Position numbers and translations under genes: made by a program. DNA of 64,000 nucleotides from JBCDKH01 sp964388485 (lineage in GTDB: Bacteria > Planctomycetota > Phycisphaerae > Tepidisphaerales > Tepidisphaeraceae), in the NCBI GenBank assembly GCA_964388485.1, contig CAYMAS010000016.1, positions 13,949 through 77,948 on the forward strand, given 5' to 3'. Of the stretch, positions 34,474 through 43,641 are shown one piece after another. The notes beneath the pieces are model-generated. The model had not been told where the DNA came from, ran no database searches, and saw nothing but the letters and a program-made list of their open reading frames with translations. The first letter of the stretch is position 1. Each line of letters starts with the position of its first letter.

Positions 34474-35631
34474 TCAGTTCTCGGCTCGAAACTGCGACGG
34501 CGTGGTGCCCAGCTCGCGGCGGAACGCCTCCGACAGGCGCGCCGGGTAGGAGAACCCGCACCGAAGCGCGATGTCGGTGAGCGAGAGGTCCGTGCGGATC
34601 AGCAGTCGCTTGGCCTGCTCGATGCGTTCGTAGCGGATCTGCTGATGGAGGGTTCGGCCGACCGTCCGCTTGAAGGCGTACTCGAGGCGACGACGCGACA
34701 GGCCGCTTTCGCGGACGATCTCGCGGACGCTCAGGCCCTCGCTCGCGTTGCGGCGGATGAGCTCGATCGCCTCGGCGACGTGAGGATCGGACGCAGCCTG
34801 CAGGTCGGTCGACTGACGCCGCGTGATGCCGGTCGGCGGGAGCCTGAGCATCGTCGGCTCCCGCGACCCCCCGGCCATCATCTGCGACAACCGTTCGGCG
34901 GCGGCCCGGCCCAGACGCTCGCCGCCGAGGTCGATCGCCGACAGAGGCGGGTGCGCCAGGTGACACTCGATGTCGTCGCCATTGGTCGAAAGGATGGCGA
35001 CCTCCTCGGGCACCCTGATGCCGCGCCGACGGCAGGCCATTGACAACTGCTGCGCCTCACTGATGTGGAAACACAGCACGCCGACGGGCTTGGGGATCGA
35101 CAGGATCCAATCGCCGACCGCCTCGGTCCGGCCGTTCCAGTCTTCCGTCACGCAGTAGCCGATCGGCGGGTAGGCGTGGCAGGGCAGATTCACCTTCGCC
35201 GCGTGCTGCTCGAAGGAGGTTCGGCGAAGCGTCGGCGGGGCGAGCGAGTCGAAGAAGGCCAGCCGCTCGAGCCCACGCTGCCGGTAGTAATCAATTGCCA
35301 AAGCAGCCACCGCAGACTCGTCGTCGGTCACGAGGCTGAAGTCGGCGAGCGGCGTGTGGTGCAGCAGCAAGACCGTCGGCACGTCGAGCGAAATCAGCAA
35401 GTCACGATCCGCCTTACCATACACGGCAATGCAGCCGTCGGGCGCTTCGTCGGCAGCGAGGTGTGCCTGGAGCATCTCGCGTTCAGGGGCGAGCAGAATC
35501 TCCCACAGGCCCCGGTCGTACGTGTGCTCGATGATGCCTTCGACCATCGCCCGCTGGTAGGGATCTCGTGGGTCCAGCCCGAGCACGACGCGGGCGGGTG
35601 GCTGGATGTCGTCGGTCGTCTCGGGTTTCAC
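34474..35631 (-). CDS. XylR-type regulator: LacI-like sensor fused to AraC HTH
   Basis: About 385 residues from GTG 35631; an upstream TTG at 35688 is possible, but the added segment is not family-like. The N-terminal two-thirds is a periplasmic-binding-protein-like sensor (VVLGLDPRDPYQRAMVEGII; VAILSTNGDDIECHLAHPPL). The C-terminus is a double HTH of the AraC family (LSVREIVRESGLSRRRLEYA; LTDIALRCGFSYPARLSEAF; RRELGTTPSQFR). Such XylR-like proteins sense sugars and activate catabolic genes. It is 12 bp upstream of the sulfatase gene and divergent from the PEP-CTERM/GH63/GH9 genes, so it is well placed to control both arms. Confidence 0.9.
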   Translation of the reverse strand: MKPETTDDIQPPARVVLGLDPRDPYQRAMVEGIIEHTYDRGLWEILLAPEREMLQAHLAADEAPDGCIAVYGKADRDLLISLDVPTVLLLHHTPLADFSLVTDDESAVAALAIDYYRQRGLERLAFFDSLAPPTLRRTSFEQHAAKVNLPCHAYPPIGYCVTEDWNGRTEAVGDWILSIPKPVGVLCFHISEAQQLSMACRRRGIRVPEEVAILSTNGDDIECHLAHPPLSAIDLGGERLGRAAAERLSQMMAGGSREPTMLRLPPTGITRRQSTDLQAASDPHVAEAIELIRRNASEGLSVREIVRESGLSRRRLEYAFKRTVGRTLHQQIRYERIEQAKRLLIRTDLSLTDIALRCGFSYPARLSEAFRRELGTTPSQFRAEN

Positions 35632-35864
35632 GTCGATGCGGCGTTGCGGTCCGAGGTGCACCTTGCACGGGTGTTTCGCGAACTGCAACGCCGGGAGGAG
35701 GTCATCGACGCCACCTTGTCATGAAGCGTAAGGCTGATCGGCCGCACGGTAAGCATCTGTCGAAGCAAGCGGTAGGTTTCGGGTCATCGAGCACTTCGCC
35801 CGATCCGGGTCGGCATCAAGCGGGCCGCCCACTCGAACGAATGACCGCTTCTGGAGGATTAACC

Positions 35865-36725
35865 ATGCGTGACATCAAGCAAATCGGAACCCTACTCGCC
35901 GCCGCCATTCCGGCGGCCTTGGCTAGCTCCGCCTCGGCGGCCCTCATCGCGTCCGACTCGTTCTCGGTCGGCAACACCGCTGGCGACTACAGCGTCGGCA
36001 ACCTGCAGGGCCAGAACCCGAGCGTCGGTAGTACCGGCTTCAGCAGCGAGTGGGACTTCTTCGGCAGCGGCAGCACCGGCGACCTCGACGCCGACACCGG
36101 CGGTCTGACCGCCTCGCTTGTCTCCGGCGGAACGTTGCCGGGGCTGATTCGGACGGATGGCAATGGCGGGTCCGATCGCAACCTGTTCCGAGAATTCAGC
36201 AGCGTGCCCGCGAGCAGCCAGTACTTCTACAGCTTCCTACTGAACAGCGGTGCAGACACTGACGCCGCCTTCGGCCTCACGCCAAGAACCGGGCGGAACC
36301 CGGAGCCGATCGAAGGTGTTCGCGTCGGCGTCGACTCGAATGACATCGTTCTGATCGTCGACGACACCGAGCTGGACGTTCTCAACGGCTACACGGCTGA
36401 CGCCACCTACTTCGTGCTCGTCAGCATCCTCAACGACGACGCCGGCACCGACACGATTACGGCAAGCGTCTTCAGCGACACCGCCACCGACGTCGCCGCA
36501 ACGCCCCTCGGGACTCAGACGACGACCGGTGAAATTACAGGCGACCTGACCCACCTCAACGCCAGCAGGCAGTCGACGAACAGCGGGGCCGCGTTTACGA
36601 GCTTCGACGAGTTTCGCTTCGGCACCGAGCTGACGGACGTCGCGGTCATTCCCGAGCCGGCCTCCGCCGGCCTCGTCGGCCTCGGCGGCCTGTTGCTCGC
36701 GTCGCGGCGTCGCCGGGCGATCTGA
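35865..36725 (+). CDS. PEP-CTERM sorting domain protein
   Basis: A protein of 286 residues, start at ATG 35865 with GGAGG 7 bases upstream. Signal peptide MRDIKQIGTLLAAAIPAALA, cut near SASAALIA. A Gly/Ser/Asp-rich domain follows (DSFSVGNTAGDYSVGNLQGQ; EWDFFGSGSTGDLDADTGGL) that looks like a concanavalin-type beta sandwich. The end is VIPEPASAGLVGLGGLLLAS with RRRRAI. It is the first gene on the arm divergent from the XylR-type regulator and is followed by a strong hairpin, then the glycosidase genes. Confidence 0.88.
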   Translation: MRDIKQIGTLLAAAIPAALASSASAALIASDSFSVGNTAGDYSVGNLQGQNPSVGSTGFSSEWDFFGSGSTGDLDADTGGLTASLVSGGTLPGLIRTDGNGGSDRNLFREFSSVPASSQYFYSFLLNSGADTDAAFGLTPRTGRNPEPIEGVRVGVDSNDIVLIVDDTELDVLNGYTADATYFVLVSILNDDAGTDTITASVFSDTATDVAATPLGTQTTTGEITGDLTHLNASRQSTNSGAAFTSFDEFRFGTELTDVAVIPEPASAGLVGLGGLLLASRRRRAI

Positions 36726-36780
36726 GGCACGCTCATAGTCGTGCGGCCTCGGCCGCGCTTGCCGATCACAGGCAAACCAG

Positions 36781-36810
36781 CGGTCCGGCGGAGGAGACTT
36801 CGCCGGACCG
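36781..36810 (+). terminator. Hairpin between PEP-CTERM and GH63-like genes
   Basis: CGGTCCGGCG (36781-36790) and CGCCGGACCG (36801-36810) form a perfect 10-bp stem with a 10-base loop, 16 bases before the next start codon. A further CCGG.CC copy follows. It may terminate most transcripts after the PEP-CTERM gene and so lower expression of the enzymes, or mask the start region of the glucosidase. Confidence 0.55.
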
Positions 36811-36826
36811 CATTGTCCGGTCCTCC

Positions 36827-38566
36827 ATGCGTTTCGATCTAGCTCACAGCCCCTTTTCCCGACGCGGGTCGTTTCTTCAGCTCGAACGTGGCTTCGACGA
36901 CGACAACCCGCGTCTGATGCTCGGCTCGGCCCGACGCCGTATCTGGCGGAACGTCAACGGCGGGTGGGGCACGTTCTTCTTCACCGTCCACACCCTCGGC
37001 GAGGCCGACTACGACGCCGTGGGCCATCCGGCCGAATGCGTCGCGACGACGAATGACGGCGGCGGGTGGCGGGCGGCGATGGCCGATGCCGACACGATCG
37101 TCTTCCGCACCGCCGGCGACGGCCTGCGGCTGGAGGGGGCACGCCCGATGGCCTGGGCCGATCACCGCGGCAGTGTCATCGTCGTCGCCGACGCCAGCGG
37201 CGACTGCACCCACCACTTCAAGCTCATCGGCCCTGGCAAGCTGACCCTTCGGCCGCGGGAGAACCCGGAGCCGCGGAGCAAGCCCGGTGCGGCAGACTAT
37301 TTCTTCGATGTCGTCGCCGAGCCGGCAGAGGGGCTCGACACCGTCGACCTTGCTTGCCGCACGTTGCCGCATGAAGGTCGCTTCGACGAGAAGGTGCCTT
37401 GCTTCGACGCCGCCCGTCGATCCGCTCAGGCCGACTACGACGCCTGGCAGGCTCGTCGGCCGCAGGTCGATCCGATTCACAGCGACGCGGCCGACTTCGC
37501 CTGGTTCATGCTGTGGAACCAGGAAGTCGGCCCGACGCCGACGCTCGGCGACCGGCGGGCGATCTACATGGCCCGTCAAAGCATGAACAGCGTCTGGGCC
37601 TGGGACGCCTGCTTCGACGCCCTCGGCGTCGGCGACGCCGACCCGGCACTCGCTTGGGACCAGGTGCTCCTGCACTTCGACCACCAATCCGCCGACGGCC
37701 GCCTGCCTGATTCGATCAACGACGGCGGCCCGAACCTCTGCTACGTCAAGCCGCCGATTCAGGGCTGGACCATCCTGCGGCTGATCAACGCCCTCGGCAT
37801 CGACGCCTGCCGCGACGTGCTCCAAGACGTGTACGAGCCGCTGCTCGCCTGGACGATGTGGTGGCACGACCACCGCTGCGACCGCGACGACGGGCTGTGT
37901 CATTACCAGCACGGCAACGACAGCGGCTGGGACAACGCCACCGTCTTCGCCGAGCCCGGACCGGTCGTTTCTCCCGATTTGCAGGCGTTCCTCGCCGTGC
38001 AATGGCGTGCCTTGGCGAGAACCGCTCGCCTGCTGGGCAAGGACGGTGACGTTCACGATGCGCGGGCGACGCGACAGATCGATGCCATGCGGCGAGGCCT
38101 GTCGACCGACGGGCGTCTCGGCTTCATCGCCCCCGACGGCAAGCTGCGTCAAAGCACGTCCTCGCTGACGCGCATGCCCGTCCTGCTCGGCGAAGACGTG
38201 CCCGAGTCGCTCCGGCCTTGCCTCGTCGAGGACCTTTCGCCCGGCAGCCCGCACGTGACGGACTTCGGCGTCGCGACGGAGGCGACCGATTCGCCGCACT
38301 ATGCGAGTGACGGCTACTGGCGTGGCCCGATCTGGGCACCCGAGACGTACCTGGCGATTGACGGCCTCCGCGGCATGGGTCAGGTCGACGCCGCCGCCGA
38401 ACTCGCTCGACGCTTCTGCCGACTGTGTGCGTTGCCGGGCTCGGCGATGCACGAGAACTTCGACGCCGTCACCGGTCGCGGGCTCCGCCGCGCCGCGTAC
38501 TCCTGGACCGCCGCCGCCTTCATCCGCCTCGCGGAATGGCTGCACACTGAGGACCGCTGTTCGTGA
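36827..38566 (+). CDS. GH63-like (alpha/alpha)6 glycosidase
   Basis: A protein of 579 residues without a clear signal peptide. The C-terminal half has the GH63/mannosylglycerate-hydrolase-like pattern: SVWAWDACFDALG at about 257, LPDSINDGGPN, HGNDSGWDNATVF at about 362 (likely catalytic Asp region), YWRGPIWAPETYLAIDGL at about 497 and MHENFDAVTGRGLRRAAYSW at about 540. The N-terminal domain is beta-rich. Activities in this family include alpha-glucosidase and glucosylglycerate or mannosylglycerate hydrolase. It overlaps the GH9-like gene by 4 bp (GTGA), so both are made together; intracellular processing of oligosaccharides is inferred. Confidence 0.85.
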   Translation: MRFDLAHSPFSRRGSFLQLERGFDDDNPRLMLGSARRRIWRNVNGGWGTFFFTVHTLGEADYDAVGHPAECVATTNDGGGWRAAMADADTIVFRTAGDGLRLEGARPMAWADHRGSVIVVADASGDCTHHFKLIGPGKLTLRPRENPEPRSKPGAADYFFDVVAEPAEGLDTVDLACRTLPHEGRFDEKVPCFDAARRSAQADYDAWQARRPQVDPIHSDAADFAWFMLWNQEVGPTPTLGDRRAIYMARQSMNSVWAWDACFDALGVGDADPALAWDQVLLHFDHQSADGRLPDSINDGGPNLCYVKPPIQGWTILRLINALGIDACRDVLQDVYEPLLAWTMWWHDHRCDRDDGLCHYQHGNDSGWDNATVFAEPGPVVSPDLQAFLAVQWRALARTARLLGKDGDVHDARATRQIDAMRRGLSTDGRLGFIAPDGKLRQSTSSLTRMPVLLGEDVPESLRPCLVEDLSPGSPHVTDFGVATEATDSPHYASDGYWRGPIWAPETYLAIDGLRGMGQVDAAAELARRFCRLCALPGSAMHENFDAVTGRGLRRAAYSWTAAAFIRLAEWLHTEDRCS

Positions 38567-41500
38567 CCTACCAACACATCATCAGTTGTCTCGCTCTGAT
38601 GCTCGGCCTCGCGTTCCCCGCGAGCGCCGCCGACACGATCGACTTCGACAAACAGCCGACCTACGCCTTCGGCTCCTTCAGCAGTAACGTCGAAGTCGCC
38701 GATGGATCGTTGCGCATCCGAACGCCCAACGGCCAAGGCGGGGCGGGTTTTCAGCAGAGCTACGACCTCTCGGGCGACGGCGACCGGTTGCCTCTGTTGC
38801 GGGTGACGCTCGGCCCCGAGCATCGTGGCCGCAGGTTGATCGTCGAGTTCAAGGACGCCGACGACAACATGCGGGCATTCTCTTACGACCTGAGAGATCT
38901 GCAGCGGCAGAAGTCAATCGCTGTCTCGCCACAGGACGCCCAGATGCTGATGCCGCCTCCTGGCGAGGCGTTTGATCCGGCCAGCGTGAAGCAGATGCTC
39001 GTCAAGGGCGACTGGGGATCGGGCCCCTTCGACGTGACGATTGAGGCCGTCGAAGTGGCTGCCGCGACGCCCGAGCAGGCCGCCGAGTGGCAAGAGTCTC
39101 TGGCGAAGTTGGAGAAGAAGCGCCAGCAACAGGCACAACGCGAGCAACAGCGAATCGAGCGTCGTGACCGCCTTCTTGAAGAAGGTGCCGATCATCCCGC
39201 CGACGGTCCCCGCGTCACAGCCGTTTCAACTCTGGGCCCGACTCTGCTCGCAATCCGCCTCCACGAGCGCGAAGCGATACCCGGTGGGCAGACCACCTAT
39301 GAACCGCAGCCCGACGATCAGATCCGCCCCGACGGGAGAAAGGTGCTTGTGTGGCGTGACGGCAAGCCGGTCATCGAGAGCATGAGCCAGAAGGTCTTTC
39401 GCAAGCGGGAGAACGGCAAGCGTGAGGAGATCGGCCGGCTCCTGGCCGATGGTCGGACGCTCCGCTTCGACCCCTCCACCGCCGGAACGTCCGTCACGAT
39501 GGAGACGCTCGACAGCCCGGAGGCGTACGTGGTGCGGTCGGACGATGATTCGGCCTTCTCCTCCGGCGTGACGGCGGTCGCCCTGCACCGCAAGAGCAAG
39601 CCGATCGGCAATCTTTCTGCCGAACGTCAGCATTGGATCTACCTCGAGCTCCCGTCGCCGCTCGCCGATGGCCGGCAGTACACCATCGACTTTTACGGCA
39701 TCAACACGGCCGAGCCGTCGGTCGACTTTGTCTATGACAGCACGCAAATGTGGAGCCCGGCGGTCCAGGCGACGCACGTCGGGCACCGCCCCAATGACCC
39801 GTTCAAGCGGGCGTTCCTCTCCGAATGGCTCGGCAGCGGCGGGGCACACACATTCGATGTCGACGAGTTCGAGTTGCTCGACGAGCAGGGCAACGTCGTC
39901 TTCACCGGCCCGGTGGAGCGCGTCCTCGCAGCTGACGAATCGGAGAACCTCGCCGGGTCGGGCAACCGCACCGGCACGAACGTCTACGCCCTCGACTACG
40001 CCGACTTTGCCGAGTCCGGTATGTTCCGCGTCCACGTTCCAGGCGTCGGCGTCAGCCGACCGTTCCCAATCCGGCGTGATGCCTGGACAGACGCGTTCAC
40101 GCACGTCATGAAGGGGCTGCTCGCTCACCGCAGCGGCATGACGCTTCCGCCGGAGCTCATCGGCTACGACCGCCCGCGGCCGATGCACCCTGACGACGGC
40201 TTCACCGTCTTTCAGGCCGACGTCACCACATGGGACGGGGAATCCAAGGCGATTTATGAAAGTCTCAAGCGGCTGCTCGGCGACGATCTGGACGCGTCGA
40301 AGCTCGACGTCGTTCCCGACGCTTGGGGCGGCTATCAAGATGCGGGCGACTGGGACCGGCGGGCCAACCACCTCAGCGTCACCTACGGCTTGCTCGAGCT
40401 GTACGCGATGTTCCCTGACTACTTCGCCAATCTGCCGCTGACGCTGCCCAAGGATGAGACCCACAACGCGTTGCCCGACTTGCTCGACGAAGCGCTCTGG
40501 AACGCCGAGTTCTACCGACGGCTTCAACGCGAGGACGGAGGCGTTCGTGGCGGCATCGAGTCGACGGCGCACCCCCGGAGCGGCGAGGCAAGCTGGCAGG
40601 AGTCGCTGCTGGCGGCAGCATTCGAGCCCGACCCGCAAGCGTCCTACGACTTCGCCGCGGTCGCCGCAAAGCTGTCAGGGCTGCTGGCGGCCTATGACGT
40701 GGAGGCCGCGGCCGAGTGGCATCGGGATGCCGTTCACGCCTGGAATTGGGCACAAGCCAACGGTGACGAGGTCATCGCCGCCGCCCAGGCGCGCAGCGTG
40801 AGGAAGGCTGACGGGTTGCCGGACAAAGTGCGGAATGCCAAGGCATTGGCCGCGGCCGAGCTGTATCGGCTGACGGAAGAGGCGACGTACCACGACGCTT
40901 TCAAGGAGGCGTTTTCGCTGAAGGGCGACGGGCAACTCAGTGCCGGCTTCGCCTATGCGACGCTGTCGCCGGACCTTGCCGATCCCGACCTAGCGGCCGA
41001 CGTTCGCTCGCAAGCAATTGCCGCCGCCGAGACCACCGTCGCCTTCGGCAGCGGCAATGCCTACGGCATTTCGCACCGTGTCCAGGGCCTGCCGATGATG
41101 GGTTGGGTCGGCTACTACTCCGTTCCCGAAGCCATTCTCGGCCCGACGCTGCCGCGGGCTCACTACCTGACGGGCGACGAGAGATTCCTTGCCGCCGCCC
41201 TGCGGGCGACGAATTACGCAGTCGGTGCCAACCCGACCAACATGACGATGACCACCGGTCTCGGTCATGACTTCCCGCGACACCCCCTGCACGTCGACAG
41301 CCGAGCCACCGGTCAAGAGCCACCGCCCGGCATCGTCGTCTATGGACCGCACGATCCGGATCGCGCTCCGGGATACATCAAACGCTTCACCCTGCAAGGC
41401 AACTTGTTCCCCGACGTCGACCAATGGCCGCCCGCTGAAACGTACATCGACGTCGGCAACTGGGTCGAGATGAACGAGTACACGGTTCATCAAACCATTG

Positions 41501-41574
41501 GACCCTCATCGTTCTACTGGGGCTATCTCGCTGCCCGCGAAGCCGATGAACTCGCTGCCCGCGAAGCCGATTGA
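38563..41574 (+). CDS. GH9-family endoglucanase-like protein
   Basis: A protein of 1003 residues starting at GTG 38563, overlapping the upstream stop (GTGA). Signal peptide ends near FPASAADT. A CBM-like N-terminal domain is followed by a Glu/Arg/Gln coiled stretch (LEKKRQQQAQREQQRIERRD). An Ig-like CelD_N region follows (FDVDEFELLDEQGNVVFTGP). The GH9 catalytic domain contains VPDAWGGYQDAGDWDRR near 585-598, with the DAGD that holds the base, and GNWVEMNEYTVHQ near 965, with the acid Glu. Likely a secreted beta-glucanase or exo-acting cellodextrinase. The last residues repeat LAAREADE, from a 24-bp tandem duplication. Confidence 0.88.
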   Translation: MTYQHIISCLALMLGLAFPASAADTIDFDKQPTYAFGSFSSNVEVADGSLRIRTPNGQGGAGFQQSYDLSGDGDRLPLLRVTLGPEHRGRRLIVEFKDADDNMRAFSYDLRDLQRQKSIAVSPQDAQMLMPPPGEAFDPASVKQMLVKGDWGSGPFDVTIEAVEVAAATPEQAAEWQESLAKLEKKRQQQAQREQQRIERRDRLLEEGADHPADGPRVTAVSTLGPTLLAIRLHEREAIPGGQTTYEPQPDDQIRPDGRKVLVWRDGKPVIESMSQKVFRKRENGKREEIGRLLADGRTLRFDPSTAGTSVTMETLDSPEAYVVRSDDDSAFSSGVTAVALHRKSKPIGNLSAERQHWIYLELPSPLADGRQYTIDFYGINTAEPSVDFVYDSTQMWSPAVQATHVGHRPNDPFKRAFLSEWLGSGGAHTFDVDEFELLDEQGNVVFTGPVERVLAADESENLAGSGNRTGTNVYALDYADFAESGMFRVHVPGVGVSRPFPIRRDAWTDAFTHVMKGLLAHRSGMTLPPELIGYDRPRPMHPDDGFTVFQADVTTWDGESKAIYESLKRLLGDDLDASKLDVVPDAWGGYQDAGDWDRRANHLSVTYGLLELYAMFPDYFANLPLTLPKDETHNALPDLLDEALWNAEFYRRLQREDGGVRGGIESTAHPRSGEASWQESLLAAAFEPDPQASYDFAAVAAKLSGLLAAYDVEAAAEWHRDAVHAWNWAQANGDEVIAAAQARSVRKADGLPDKVRNAKALAAAELYRLTEEATYHDAFKEAFSLKGDGQLSAGFAYATLSPDLADPDLAADVRSQAIAAAETTVAFGSGNAYGISHRVQGLPMMGWVGYYSVPEAILGPTLPRAHYLTGDERFLAAALRATNYAVGANPTNMTMTTGLGHDFPRHPLHVDSRATGQEPPPGIVVYGPHDPDRAPGYIKRFTLQGNLFPDVDQWPPAETYIDVGNWVEMNEYTVHQTIGPSSFYWGYLAAREADELAAREAD
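41527..41571 (+). repeat. 24-bp tandem duplication at the GH9 C-terminus
   Basis: The unit CTCGCTGCCCGCGAAGCCGA plus TGAA (41527-41550) is repeated at 41551-41571, where the stop codon truncates the second copy. It keeps the frame and adds LAAREAD to the protein. Identical copies suggest recent slippage. Confidence 0.8.
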
Positions 41575-41627
41575 GCGGAGCAAAGGGAGGCTCGGCTGAC
41601 GGCTGCGGGCCTGTCTTCCCGCCCGGA

Positions 41628-42620
41628 TCAGGACCAGTCAAAGATGGCCGTCGCCGGTGCGCCTTGACCACTGTCGAGCACCGCCGCGTAAGCGTCGATC
41701 GCGTCTTCCGGCTTGAAGAGGTGCGTGGTTAGATCTCCGACCCTCAAATTGCCGTTCGCCAGCATCTCCAGCACCGCCTGCCGATCCGACAAGCCTTCAT
41801 CACGCGGCAACAGGAAGCTGGCTTCCTTCATGAAGGCCTCTGTGTACGGCAAAGCCAGATCACCCGCATAACTCCCTTGTAGCAGGTAAACCGGCGGAGC
41901 CGTGACGACATCGCCCCAGGGTCGGGACTTGAGAAGCCCTAACGCCGCTGCCGGAACCGTTGGAACGCCGGTTGCGTCGCAGATTATATCGAAATCATTT
42001 TCATGATTCGTGGTTAGAGGTTTCAGCGTCTTGTCGATGACCACCGCCTCCACATTGGCTCCCGCGGCCAACGCGACACGATCGGCATCGACGTCCGCCG
42101 CCAACGTCTGCTTGCAAGTGTTGGCAAAGAGGCGGGCCGACAGCTGTCCGATCAGGCCGAGACCTAGCACGAGCACCCGATCATCAGGCTTGGCCTGACT
42201 GACGTGCAGCCCGTGGTGAGCAATAGCGGCCATCTTAGTGATCGACGCGTCGAGCAGACTGACCTCAGCGGGCACCCGCGACAAGGCCGTGCTGTCGGCG
42301 ATCAGGAACTCAGCATGCCCGCCCCAGAGGCGATCAGCGTCGGCAAAGCGTCGGCTCCCGCTGATGAACACGCGATCGCCCACGGCCCACGAACCGTCGG
42401 CGTCGCCTTTGATCACGGTTCCAGCCGCGCTGTAGCCGATGACGGTCGGCCCGGTGATCGCCTGCTGCTGACCGCTGATGACCCGTCGTTCCGTACCGGG
42501 ACTCATCGCCGAGTAGGACACCTGAACCAGAACCTCGCCGGGATTCGGATCGCCGACCTGCACCTGGCGGCACTCGATCTGACCGGGCTCGGTCACGACA
42601 ATGGCACGACTCGATGGCAT
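41628..42620 (-). CDS. MDR-superfamily (zinc-type alcohol) dehydrogenase-like protein
   Basis: About 330 residues from ATG 42620 (20 further codons are possible). GroES-like N-terminus (PGEVLVQVSYSAMSPGTERR; GYSAAGTVIKGDADGSWAVG), Rossmann domain with VLVLGLGLIGQLSARLFA near residue 150, and C-terminal LFKPEDAIDAYAAVLD. The catalytic-zinc Cys/His pattern of classic ADHs is missing; SPGTERR matches the subgroup that includes bacteriochlorophyllide and glycan-cluster dehydrogenases paired with Gfo/Idh enzymes. It lies 115 bp downstream of the aldo/keto reductase gene on the same strand. Substrate unknown. Confidence 0.82.
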   Translation of the reverse strand: MPSSRAIVVTEPGQIECRQVQVGDPNPGEVLVQVSYSAMSPGTERRVISGQQQAITGPTVIGYSAAGTVIKGDADGSWAVGDRVFISGSRRFADADRLWGGHAEFLIADSTALSRVPAEVSLLDASITKMAAIAHHGLHVSQAKPDDRVLVLGLGLIGQLSARLFANTCKQTLAADVDADRVALAAGANVEAVVIDKTLKPLTTNHENDFDIICDATGVPTVPAAALGLLKSRPWGDVVTAPPVYLLQGSYAGDLALPYTEAFMKEASFLLPRDEGLSDRQAVLEMLANGNLRVGDLTTHLFKPEDAIDAYAAVLDSGQGAPATAIFDWS

Positions 42621-42735
42621 CAATTGATGAACGTATCCCCAAAAAAGCTCTTCAGCAGACGACACGGCACGAGACGTCACCGCTTGTAAACGATTCCGTT
42701 GAATCGTGTCGCCTGATGCCTAATGCCTGATCTTC

Positions 42736-43641
42736 CTAGGTCTGCCCGGTCCACGATTCGTCCGCTACCTGCGCAAATGCCTCGCGAACCGCCGAGGCGA
42801 CGTCGTCCGGAAGCGGGTCCATCGCGGCGAGCTTCAGGTTGGCTTCGGCGTTGTCGGGGTTGGTCGTGCCGACGATGGCGGTCGTGACCGCATCCTGCAT
42901 CAGCGTCCACCGCAACGCCAACTCCGGCCAATCGAGGTCGAACTTCGACGGGTCGAGGTCCATCTTCGCGAGACGCTCAGTGTAGGTCTTTGCGTACTTC
43001 TGGTAAAAACCACGCTGTTCTTCCAGGTCCTTCCACGCCGCATTGGCGATGGGCCGCTTGACGATGATGCCTACGTCGTGCGTCTTGGCCTTGGGCAGGA
43101 CCGCGTCGACATTGGCCTGGTCGGCGATGTTGACGCTTGTCTCGATGACCGCGATGTCCGGCAGCCGGGCCGCGAACGCCGCCGCGTCGTTGTCGCCGCT
43201 GTAGCCGCAGTGCTTGATCTTGCCGGCGTCGCGGGCTTCGACGAGTGCTCCCAACGCGTCGTCCGCCTCCAGAACCGACAACGGGCACGAGTGGAGCAGC
43301 ATCACGTCGACGTGATCCGTTTTCATCAACTTCAAGGCATTATCGACGTCTTTGTGCACCCGCTCCGGCTTGAAGCTGTCGGGATTGCCGCTGTTGCCGA
43401 CCTTGGAGACGAGCACGTAGTCGTCGCGTCGCGAGCTGAGGTTCTCGCCGATGAACGCTTGGCTGCCGGGGTAGCCGGTGGCGGTGTCGAGCAGGTTGAC
43501 GCCCGAGTCCAGGAGCGAGTTGACGAGCTGGGTGACGCGGTCGTGGTCTTCTTTGAGGAACGCCGCCGGTGCGGCGCCGTAGCCGAGAACGCTGACGTCG
43601 AGGCCGGTCTTGCCGAGGGTGCGGCGGGGTAAGTCAGACAT
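42736..43641 (-). CDS. Aldo/keto reductase
   Basis: A protein of 301 residues with the (beta/alpha)8 AKR fold. The catalytic tetrad is visible: Asp52 and Tyr57 in LLDTATGYPGS, Lys80 in YVLVSKVG and His117 in VDVMLLHSCP. The start LPRRTLGKTGLDVSVLGYGA is typical. NADPH-dependent reduction of sugar-derived or other aldehydes is expected. It precedes the MDR dehydrogenase gene and may form a two-gene redox unit with it. The region before its start contains the scaffold gap. Confidence 0.9.
   Translation of the reverse strand: MSDLPRRTLGKTGLDVSVLGYGAAPAAFLKEDHDRVTQLVNSLLDSGVNLLDTATGYPGSQAFIGENLSSRRDDYVLVSKVGNSGNPDSFKPERVHKDVDNALKLMKTDHVDVMLLHSCPLSVLEADDALGALVEARDAGKIKHCGYSGDNDAAAFAARLPDIAVIETSVNIADQANVDAVLPKAKTHDVGIIVKRPIANAAWKDLEEQRGFYQKYAKTYTERLAKMDLDPSKFDLDWPELALRWTLMQDAVTTAIVGTTNPDNAEANLKLAAMDPLPDDVASAVREAFAQVADESWTGQT

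Noticed and set aside
36839..38545. 568-codon minus-strand open frame
   Set aside because: Antisense to the GH63-like gene, whose motifs are clear.
38563..41574. A frameshift between the GH63-like and GH9-like genes (a single fusion enzyme)
   Set aside because: The 4-bp GTGA overlap and a clear signal peptide at the GH9 start indicate two coupled genes, not a broken fusion.
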